A DNA stretch of 5,527 nt from Bacteroidales bacterium UBA1722 (lineage in GTDB: Bacteria; Bacteroidota; Bacteroidia; Bacteroidales; UBA932). Numbering within the stretch: position 1 is the stretch's first letter; the number at the start of each line of letters is the position of its first letter. The notes beneath the pieces are model-generated. The model made no database searches. It saw only the letters and a list, made by a program, of their open reading frames with translations, and was not told the origin of the DNA. The DNA lies in assembly GCA_002317435.1 (NCBI GenBank), contig DCIQ01000185.1, forward strand, positions 8,610 through 14,136, written 5' to 3'. The position numbers and the translations under genes are program-made. Below are positions 1 through 5,527 of this stretch, piece after piece.

Positions 1-1355
1 GGCTTGTCACCGAAGGCCTGCATCACAGGGAATATCTCGATGGCCAGACATTTGGTTCCCGCTATCTCCCCCTCGCTCACGAGTACGTCCTTAATGTATG
101 GATACACACTGAAAAGTTCCTCTATCGATTCGGGACTGATGTTTTCACCGTTGGAGAGGAGTATGAGGTTCTTGATGCGGCCGGTGATGTACAGATAGCC
201 GTCTTCATCGAATCTCACAAGGTCTCCGGTCCGAAGCCATCCGTCGGGTGTAAGCGCTTCCCCGGTCTTCTCTTCATCCTTATAATACCCGGTAAAGAGA
301 TTGTCCCCCTTGATCCAGAGTTCGCCGTCCACTATTTTCGCCTCCTGCCCGGGATAGAGTTTGCCCACCGATGTGGGGCGGGTCTTCACGTCTATGTTCC
401 CGGATGTGAGGTTGGCGCCTTCCGTAAGACCGTATCCGGCGAAAAGTTTCACGCCGAGCTTGTCGAATTCGCTGATAAGACGCGGAGGCACATTGGCGGC
501 GCCTGCGATTATGTATGTAAGTTCCCCGCCGAGGAACTGAGGGCCGTACAACTTCGTAAGGCCGTTAAGGATATCGCAGATTCCGGGGACAAGCACGAGG
601 ATATTGGGACGGATCACAGGCAGTTTGGCTATGGTGGCCTTCATATCTTCGCAGCTGTAAATCTGACCTCCGGAATAGAGAATGGCCATCGTGCCGCGGA
701 TAAGTCCGAATACGTGGCTCAACGGAATCATACTGACGGTCCTCTGGAAACCTATGATCTTGCCGGGAAGGAAGACTCCGTTGAACGAACCGCGCATGAG
801 GGCCCTGTGCGGAAGAACCGCTCCCTTAGGAGTCCCGGTCGTACCTCCAGTGAAGAAAATGGTGGCGACAGCTTCTTTGGATACAGGTACGGCGGGAGTT
901 TCAGTCTCGGCCACAGATGATGCGGGGAGCACTTTTACACCGATGGCTTCGAGTCCGGAGCACATCGGCCTGAGGACATCTCCGACGAAAACAGCCTTCA
1001 CGTCGAAGCGCCTGCAACTGCCTGTCACCGCAGGCTCGGGAAGTTGGGCGGGCAGATTGACGGCGACCATACCGGCAGATGTGACGGCCAGGAAAAGTTC
1101 GATGGCATCGATACTGTTCCTGTCGAAAATGGCTATATGAGAGCCCTTTTCGAGGCCGAGCGAGATGATTACGGTCCTGCGGTGCGCGATGCGCGAACAC
1201 ATCTGTGAGTATGTGTAATGGTTCACCCCGTCGGAAAGAGCCGGCAAATCAGCATATTTCTCATTTATCCATGCGAGAAATTCGGGGACTGTGGGAATGT
1301 AACGGAGCTGCTCCATATCTGAAGGAAGCGCCATATCATAAAAATACTGTGCCAT
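1..1355 (-). CDS. AMP-forming acyl-CoA/acyl-ACP synthetase (FadD-like), C-terminus cut off by window edge
   Basis: This adenylate-forming enzyme activates a carboxylic acid, most likely a fatty acid, with ATP to an acyl-adenylate and passes the acyl group to a thiol (CoA or an acyl carrier protein). I translated 451 residues from the ATG at 1355; the frame stays open to the left edge. Visible ANL-superfamily motifs are the phosphate-binding loop TGGTTGTPKG (169-178), PLSHVFG (211-217), AGYGLTEG (306-313), GWLRTGDL (372-379) and the hinge motif beginning TGRIKNLILLSNGENISP (391-408). The C-terminal subdomain, including the expected catalytic lysine, is mostly missing because the window ends; relatives usually have roughly 500-560 residues. 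The start lies 6 bases after the stop of the upstream GNAT gene, so the two are surely co-transcribed. No strong ribosome binding site is seen, and in-frame ATGs at residues 8 and 14 are alternatives. The protein looks soluble. The exact acid and thiol acceptor cannot be read from the sequence; an aryl acid or acyl-ACP substrate remains possible. Confidence 0.93.
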   Translation of the reverse strand, partial: MAQYFYDMALPSDMEQLRYIPTVPEFLAWINEKYADLPALSDGVNHYTYSQMCSRIAHRRTVIISLGLEKGSHIAIFDRNSIDAIELFLAVTSAGMVAVNLPAQLPEPAVTGSCRRFDVKAVFVGDVLRPMCSGLEAIGVKVLPASSVAETETPAVPVSKEAVATIFFTGGTTGTPKGAVLPHRALMRGSFNGVFLPGKIIGFQRTVSMIPLSHVFGLIRGTMAILYSGGQIYSCEDMKATIAKLPVIRPNILVLVPGICDILNGLTKLYGPQFLGGELTYIIAGAANVPPRLISEFDKLGVKLFAGYGLTEGANLTSGNIDVKTRPTSVGKLYPGQEAKIVDGELWIKGDNLFTGYYKDEEKTGEALTPDGWLRTGDLVRFDEDGYLYITGRIKNLILLSNGENISPESIEELFSVYPYIKDVLVSEGEIAGTKCLAIEIFPVMQAFGDK

Positions 1356-1361
1356 ATCTGT

Positions 1362-2498
1362 TTATTTGGTAAGACTTAGAAAATAACTGCGGCGGCGCAT
1401 AAACTGCCTGTACTGATACATACCCCAGATGCTCTGTACGTTATAGTTCTTTTCGAGCATAGGGTTGACGATAAGTCTCGTGACTCCCCTCTTGTTACAG
1501 TTCTCCTGAAGGCATCTGAAGATCAGGGCGGTGGCTCCCTTGCGCTGGAATTCCGGACCCACGCCGATCATCAGAGCTTCCAACGTGTCGTTTTTCTTCA
1601 GGGCTCTGAGAATATGTATGAGCCCGAACGGGAAAAGACGGCCGCGGCCTTTCTTGACAGCCTTCGCCAAAGACGGCACGCAGAAGCAGAAACCTGCGAT
1701 ATTATCATTCTCATCGGCGATCACACAGACGAAATCCGTATCCATGATGGGGACATAGGTCTTGAGATAACGGTCTATCTGGGTATCCGTGAGCGGGGAG
1801 AATTCATACAGAGGGGCGAAACTTTCATTGACGATGTGGAAGATCGCCCTGCCGTATTTCTCCCCAAGTTCCCGTACGGAAGAGAACTTGACGACATGAA
1901 GTCCGAAACGTTCTTCCACGAGAGTGCTGTATTTCAATACATCAGGAAGCACCGGCGGGATTTCCACCATCAGCTGCGTCCAGTCGGCATCCTTTGAGAA
2001 TCCGATTTTTTCCAGAATCTCCGGATAATACGGGTAATTGTATATGCAGGTGAACGGAGACAAGTTTTCAAAACCTTCGACCAGCATGCCTTCCTTATCC
2101 ATGTCGGTAAATCCGAGAGGGCCTTTGATGACTTCCATACCCTTGGCCAGCCCCCATTTCTTTACTGCCCCGATCAGACAGCGCGCCACCTCTTCGTCAT
2201 TGATGAAATCAATCCATCCGAATCTTACGACATTCGTATTCCATTCTTTGTTCGCCTTATGATTGATTATGCCGGCGATGCGTCCCACGATGTTCCCGTC
2301 CGCATCATACGCGAGAAAAAGGATTCTTTCACAGAATTCCATGGCGGCATTACGGGCAGAGTCGCCGCATAATGCATCGAATTCGTCCCCCAATAGAGGA
2401 GGCACCCAGTTCTCACAGTTTCTGTACAGTTTTTCAGGGAAAGTAATGAACTTACGGAGCAGTCTCCTGTCAGTTACTTCTACCAGGTCAAGTTTCAT
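1362..2498 (-). CDS. GNAT-superfamily acyltransferase, YghO-like; candidate bacterial ceramide synthase
   Basis: This 378-residue protein probably transfers an acyl group from a thioester donor to an amine. The C-terminal half (about 200-378) carries a recognisable GNAT acyl-CoA binding stretch, IGVGPEFQRKGATALIF (311-327), with the Q-x-x-G-x-A loop at 318-323. The N-terminal half (about 1-180) has a GNAT-like strand pattern (FLAYDADGNIVGRIAGI, 61-77) and a conserved-looking block GPLGFTDMDKEGMLVEGF (126-143), followed by YNYPYYP (153-159). This length and block resemble, from memory, the YghO-type family common in Bacteroidota. A GNAT-superfamily protein related to that type has been described as the ceramide synthase of Caulobacter. 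The role here is inferred, not shown; annotation as a plain N-acetyltransferase is the cautious alternative. It has no signal peptide or obvious membrane span, so it is likely cytoplasmic or peripheral. It is the first gene of the leftward operon, 6 bases ahead of an acyl-activating ligase, which would suit supply of its acyl donor. The start sits in an AT-rich leader without a Shine-Dalgarno sequence. Confidence 0.9.
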   Translation of the reverse strand: MKLDLVEVTDRRLLRKFITFPEKLYRNCENWVPPLLGDEFDALCGDSARNAAMEFCERILFLAYDADGNIVGRIAGIINHKANKEWNTNVVRFGWIDFINDEEVARCLIGAVKKWGLAKGMEVIKGPLGFTDMDKEGMLVEGFENLSPFTCIYNYPYYPEILEKIGFSKDADWTQLMVEIPPVLPDVLKYSTLVEERFGLHVVKFSSVRELGEKYGRAIFHIVNESFAPLYEFSPLTDTQIDRYLKTYVPIMDTDFVCVIADENDNIAGFCFCVPSLAKAVKKGRGRLFPFGLIHILRALKKNDTLEALMIGVGPEFQRKGATALIFRCLQENCNKRGVTRLIVNPMLEKNYNVQSIWGMYQYRQFMRRRSYFLSLTK

Positions 2499-2565
2499 TT
2501 ATGCGTATAATTACTCTTGCCGAATTGCGTATCCGGACCGAGGCCCGTCAGCTTCAACAACACCG

Positions 2566-2573
2566 CAAATATA
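2566..2573 (-). promoter_or_regulatory. Bacteroidota-type -7 promoter element for the leftward operon
   Basis: Read on the minus strand the bases are TATATTTG, an exact match to the Bacteroidota -7 consensus TAnnTTTG used by the primary sigma factor of that phylum. Transcription would start near 2559, giving a leader of about 60 bases before the ATG at 2498. The matching -33 element (TTTG) is weak: only a T run (2589-2593) ending about 15 bases upstream of the -7 box, next to the hairpin, lies near the expected place. Orientation and distance fit the GNAT/ligase operon. Confidence 0.55.
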
Positions 2574-2594
2574 CCATATTTTTCCGTTAAAAAC

Positions 2595-2630
2595 AGGCTG
2601 AGCGGACAATGAACGATGTCCGCTCAGCCT
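2595..2630 (-). terminator. Perfect 14-bp inverted repeat; leftward intrinsic terminator-like hairpin
   Basis: The arms AGGCTGAGCGGACA (2595-2608) and TGTCCGCTCAGCCT (2617-2630) are exact reverse complements with an 8-base loop. On the minus strand the stem is followed by G and then five Ts (2593-2589), the layout of a Rho-independent terminator for leftward transcription. On the plus strand it is followed by six As, so it would not terminate rightward transcription. No leftward gene ends just to its right, which makes the orientation odd. It may insulate the leftward promoter from antisense read-through, may be left over from an earlier gene order, or may be a protein-binding palindrome between the divergent promoters. 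Confidence 0.6.
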
Positions 2631-2658
2631 AAAAAATGGTCAATTCATGGAAAAGCAC

Positions 2659-2666
2659 TATCTTCG
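2659..2666 (+). promoter_or_regulatory. Weak candidate -7 element for the rightward operon
   Basis: TATCTTCG matches the Bacteroidota consensus TAnnTTTG at all but one fixed position. Transcription would start near 2673, about 30 bases ahead of the ATG at 2703 and past the hairpin. No convincing TTTG lies at the -33 distance. It is the best candidate found on this strand in the short gap, and it supports the downstream start of the phosphoesterase. Confidence 0.3.
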
Positions 2667-2702
2667 CGTCAGTTTTCAGTGACACATATATCATTTCCTT
2701 CC

Positions 2703-4103
2703 ATGAAACGCCTTTTCCCCATATTCCTGCTGATTTTATGCAGTGCCTGCACTGCCGTCGTGCAGTCGTCCGAGGATATCACCTTGAGATTCCGTCAGGA
2801 CGGGACATTCAGAATAATACAGTTTACCGATATGCATCTTGACTGGGGCAAGCCCGACCTGTACCGGCACACCATAGAACAGATGGCGGAGATGCTCGAC
2901 ACCGAGAAGCCCGATCTGGCCGTCTTCACGGGGGATATAGTCACCGACGGACTGGCCGACAGCGCCTGGCGCCACGTATTCATCCCGCTGACCGAGAGGA
3001 ACATACCGTTTGTGGTCGCCTTCGGCAATCACGACCGCGAGCAGGAGCTTACGGCACAGGAGATGGCCGACATCATAATGTCGTATCCCACGAACCTGAA
3101 TACAGCCTGCAGCGGCACTCTGGACGATCAGGCTCTGGAGATATTGAGCAGTGACGGTTCGAAAGTGGCGGCGCTCGTCTATTCCTTCGATTCGAACGAT
3201 TACTCTACGGAGAGGACGAGGGGCGATTACGGATGGTTCTCCGTCTCCCAGGTACAGAACTATGTAGAGACCAGCGGAAAATATACTGATGCAAATGCAG
3301 GCGTACCCCTTCCGGCTCTGGCATTCTTCCACATCGCCCTTCTGGAACATGCTCAAGCCTACAACGAGCATCATACCGCAGGTGTACGCGGGGAGGACGA
3401 GTGTCCCGGTAATATAAATACCGGTATGTTCGGGGCCTTCCACGAATGCGGGGACGTCATGGGGGTATTCGTCGGGCACGACCACGATAACGACTATACC
3501 GCTTCCAGAGACGGCATCGTGCTCGGTTTCGGTTGTTTCTCCGGTTCCACGCCCCCCTGGGGCAAAACCACATATACGAATTACCACGGCGGAGTGCGGG
3601 TATTCGAACTGAAGGAGGGAGAACATTCGTTCACTACCTGGAAAAGGGATTATTCGGGAGAAGAATTCGACCGTGAGACATTCACCGGCTATAAGGACTA
3701 CACGCTCCGCAAGGCATCCAAGCCGGAGGGAAGTGTGAAAGGCATCTCCCTGTCCGAAGGCGGTGCGGCCTCACAGACAGTCTCCGGTCCCCATATCGGC
3801 AGGGATGAAGGCGGACACAGAAAATACATTTATGACGGATATCTGGACGTGCCCCGGTCGGGGCTGTGGTCACTTCAGGTCATCTGCGACGGAAACGGGA
3901 CATTGAAGATAGATGACGTCACCATCTCAGAACTGAAAAACTCCGGCCAATGCAACTTCATGGAAGTCAATCTGGAACAGGGGCTGCATCCCGTCCACAT
4001 CGAATATGAAAGCATAAATAAGGACCAACTCTTCCTGAGATGGCATCCTGTCGCCTGCGACCGCTTCCTTCCGATACAAGACAAATACTGGTATATCAAA
4101 TAA
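2703..4103 (+). CDS. Exported calcineurin-like metallophosphoesterase (Dcr2-like) with C-terminal PA14-like domain, probable lipoprotein
   Basis: This is a 466-residue metal-dependent phosphoesterase, predicted to hydrolyse a phosphate ester outside the cytoplasm. The N-terminus MKRLFPIFLLILCSAC is a short export signal; Cys16 is the probable lipidated residue (Cys-Ser-Ala-Cys, an imperfect lipobox). The two-metal site is complete: D43-M-H45, G-D78, G-N109-H110-D, H210, and G-H259-D-H261. The layout FRIIQFTDMH, PDLAVFTGDI, IPFVVAFGNHD is that of the Dcr2/PAP29-like branch of the calcineurin superfamily. After the catalytic domain (about 35-315) and a linker, residues about 370-450 form a second beta-rich region (YDGYLDVPRSGLWSLQV, IDDV, LEQGLHPVHIEYE, LFLRWHP) whose pattern resembles PA14 domains, which often bind carbohydrate. 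The reading frame is open upstream to an ATG at 2616, but that start lies in the hairpin and would put 29 extra residues before the signal peptide, so 2703 is preferred. No Shine-Dalgarno sequence is seen. The next gene starts 1 base after the stop. The substrate is unknown. Confidence 0.92.
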   Translation: MKRLFPIFLLILCSACTAVVQSSEDITLRFRQDGTFRIIQFTDMHLDWGKPDLYRHTIEQMAEMLDTEKPDLAVFTGDIVTDGLADSAWRHVFIPLTERNIPFVVAFGNHDREQELTAQEMADIIMSYPTNLNTACSGTLDDQALEILSSDGSKVAALVYSFDSNDYSTERTRGDYGWFSVSQVQNYVETSGKYTDANAGVPLPALAFFHIALLEHAQAYNEHHTAGVRGEDECPGNINTGMFGAFHECGDVMGVFVGHDHDNDYTASRDGIVLGFGCFSGSTPPWGKTTYTNYHGGVRVFELKEGEHSFTTWKRDYSGEEFDRETFTGYKDYTLRKASKPEGSVKGISLSEGGAASQTVSGPHIGRDEGGHRKYIYDGYLDVPRSGLWSLQVICDGNGTLKIDDVTISELKNSGQCNFMEVNLEQGLHPVHIEYESINKDQLFLRWHPVACDRFLPIQDKYWYIK

Positions 4104-4104
4104 T

Positions 4105-5527
4105 ATGAACTGGTTCCAAAATTTATTCTTCTCTGACGGAGTGGCCCACTCCATACTGATTTTGGCACTCGTGATAGCGTCCGGGGTCGTACTGGCCAAA
4201 ATCAAGTTCAGGGGCATCTCGCTGGGCCCCACCTGGATTCTCTTCACAGGCATTGTCGCCAGTCATTTCGGAATGGTGATCGACACCGGAGTATCCCACT
4301 TCATAAAGGAATTCGGTCTTATCCTCTTCATCTACTCCATCGGTATGCAGATGGGGCCCGGTTTCTTCGCTTCCTTCAGAAAAGGGGGCATCAAGATGAA
4401 TTCGCTCGCGGTGATGCTTGTCATCCTGACCGTGACAGTGACCCTCATCATCCAAGCCGTCACAGACACACCCATAGGCACTATGATAGGTGTCATGTCA
4501 GGAGCCGTGACCAATACTCCCGGGCTCGGTGCCGCACAGCAGTCACTGTCGGGAAGCCCTGACACAGTATCCGTCATGGCATCCGCATACGCAGTGACCT
4601 ATCCCCTCGGAGCCGTCGGTGTCATCCTCGTCCTCCTCCTCCTGAAAAAGGTTCTGAAAGTGGACGCGGACGGCGAGAAGAAGAAAATGACAGAATCCAA
4701 CGCATCCAGGGATTCTGCCAGAATGATGTCCGTCACCGTCACCAACGACGCCATATTCGGAAAGACCATCTTCGACCTGGACCGTCTTATAAACAGGAGA
4801 TTCGTAGTATCCAGAATCAGGCATGCGGACGGGAAGGTGGAGATGCCGACCTCCGGTTCCATAGTAAGTGAAGGTGATATAATGCTGATAGTCTCCTCCC
4901 AGTCAAATTTCGAGAGCATCGCGGCCTTCTTGGGTCATCAGATAGAACTGGCACAGGTCGAATGGGACAATTTCGACAACAATTACCTGACATCCAGACA
5001 GGTGCTTGTAACGCAGTCGTCAGTAAACGGACGGACTCTCGGGGAATTGAACATAAGAGCCCAATACGGAATCAGCATCACCCGCATCCACAGGGCGGGT
5101 CTTGACTTGGTGGCCACACCGGATATAATACTTCAGATCGGGGATAACCTGACGATGGTAGGTACTGAAGCCTCTACTGAAAAGGCCGAAAAATTCTTCG
5201 GAAACTCGATGGACAAGCTCAATGAGCCGAATATCCTGCCCATCTTCCTCGGTATCTTCCTCGGAGTCCTGCTGGGCAGTATGCCCATTCTGTTCCCCGG
5301 TATCCCCCAGCCGGTCAAACTTGGGCTGGCAGGAGGACCGCTGATAGTCGCCATTCTGGTGTCCAGATTCGGCCCGAAGTACAAGCTGGTGACATACACT
5401 ACCCTGAGTGCCAATAAAATGCTCCGAGAACTTGGCATCTCCATGTTCCTCGCCGCAGTGGGACTCGGTTCCGGAAAAGGCTTCGTGGAAGCCATCATAT
5501 CGGGCGGTTACTGGTGGATTCTCGAAG
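4105..5527 (+). CDS. AspT/YidE-family (AAE) transporter with two RCK_C domains, C-terminus cut off by window edge
   Basis: This inner-membrane protein belongs to the aspartate:alanine exchanger (AAE) family, which includes AspT and the uncharacterised E. coli YidE and YbjL. I translated 474 residues to the right edge; full members have roughly 550-560. The first membrane half has hydrophobic spans near 13-31, 43-58, 70-88, 101-117 and 156-180, and carries the family signature GAVTNTPGLGAAQ (133-145). Residues about 205-277 and 297-367 are two RCK_C (TrkA-C) domains, which in other proteins bind small ligands or nucleotides and gate transport. A second membrane half begins near 376. Residues 442-461 align with 69-88 (7 of 20 identical, including the spaced glycines), which shows the family's internal duplication. 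The second TNTP signature would lie past the edge. The start is 1 base after the phosphoesterase stop, so translation is probably coupled. The substrate cannot be inferred; dicarboxylate or amino acid exchange is known only for AspT. Confidence 0.93.
   Translation, partial: MNWFQNLFFSDGVAHSILILALVIASGVVLAKIKFRGISLGPTWILFTGIVASHFGMVIDTGVSHFIKEFGLILFIYSIGMQMGPGFFASFRKGGIKMNSLAVMLVILTVTVTLIIQAVTDTPIGTMIGVMSGAVTNTPGLGAAQQSLSGSPDTVSVMASAYAVTYPLGAVGVILVLLLLKKVLKVDADGEKKKMTESNASRDSARMMSVTVTNDAIFGKTIFDLDRLINRRFVVSRIRHADGKVEMPTSGSIVSEGDIMLIVSSQSNFESIAAFLGHQIELAQVEWDNFDNNYLTSRQVLVTQSSVNGRTLGELNIRAQYGISITRIHRAGLDLVATPDIILQIGDNLTMVGTEASTEKAEKFFGNSMDKLNEPNILPIFLGIFLGVLLGSMPILFPGIPQPVKLGLAGGPLIVAILVSRFGPKYKLVTYTTLSANKMLRELGISMFLAAVGLGSGKGFVEAIISGGYWWILE

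Noticed and set aside
682..1140. A 152-codon open frame on the plus strand.
   Set aside because: It is antisense to the acyl-CoA synthetase, whose P-loop and other ANL motifs fix the true frame on the minus strand. Its translation is low complexity and unrecognisable.
1614..1997. A 127-codon open frame on the plus strand.
   Set aside because: It is a shadow of the GNAT gene on the other strand, with no promoter or start signal of its own.
2736..3626. A 296-codon open frame on the minus strand, opposite the phosphoesterase.
   Set aside because: It lies wholly inside a gene with a complete set of catalytic motifs. Its translation has no recognisable domain, and such antisense frames are common opposite codon-biased genes. 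The leftward terminator-like hairpin beyond its end makes it a little more tempting, but the frame stops more than 100 bases short of it and no promoter is seen.
4625..4645. A short CTC-rich run resembling a microsatellite.
   Set aside because: It encodes the leucines of a transmembrane segment (VLLLL near residues 175-180) and is explained by codon choice, not by a repeat element.
4123..4919. Several overlapping minus-strand open frames of 81-110 codons.
   Set aside because: All lie opposite the transporter gene. Their acidic, Gly- and His-rich translations are typical of the reverse complement of membrane-protein codons.

Overview
The window looks like chromosomal DNA from a member of the Bacteroidota, probably the order Bacteroidales. 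The evidence is a TAnnTTTG-type promoter element, translation starts without clear Shine-Dalgarno sequences, and protein families typical of that group. The order is an inference from style, and no marker gene is present. There is no rRNA, tRNA, CRISPR array, insertion sequence or phage gene. The window is densely coding, with one divergent intergenic region of about 200 bases.

Left part (1-2498, minus strand): a two-gene operon reading leftwards. The first gene (2498 to 1362) encodes a 378-residue protein of the GNAT acyltransferase superfamily. Six bases after its stop codon begins an AMP-forming acyl-CoA/acyl-ACP synthetase (acid-thiol ligase), whose last residues run off the left edge. 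An acid-activating ligase beside an acyltransferase suggests that the ligase makes an activated acyl chain and the GNAT protein transfers it to an amine. From memory, the GNAT protein resembles the YghO/bacterial ceramide synthase type, so a role in sphingolipid (ceramide) synthesis is the most interesting hypothesis here. It is not shown by the sequence alone.

Middle (2499-2702): a divergent intergenic region. It holds a good promoter element for the leftward operon, a weaker candidate for the rightward genes, and a perfect 14-bp inverted repeat with an 8-base loop. The repeat is followed by a T run only on the minus strand, so it looks like a leftward intrinsic terminator placed just before the leftward promoter.

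Right part (2703-5527, plus strand): a two-gene operon. The first gene encodes an exported, probably lipid-anchored calcineurin-like metallophosphoesterase with a C-terminal PA14-like beta domain. One base after its stop starts a large transporter of the AspT/YidE (AAE) family, with two membrane halves around a pair of RCK_C (TrkA-C) regulatory domains. Its end lies beyond the right edge. The tight spacing implies co-transcription, but no shared substrate can be read from the sequence.

The four genes use known families. The parts that deserve a second look are the ligase/GNAT pair and the oddly oriented hairpin.
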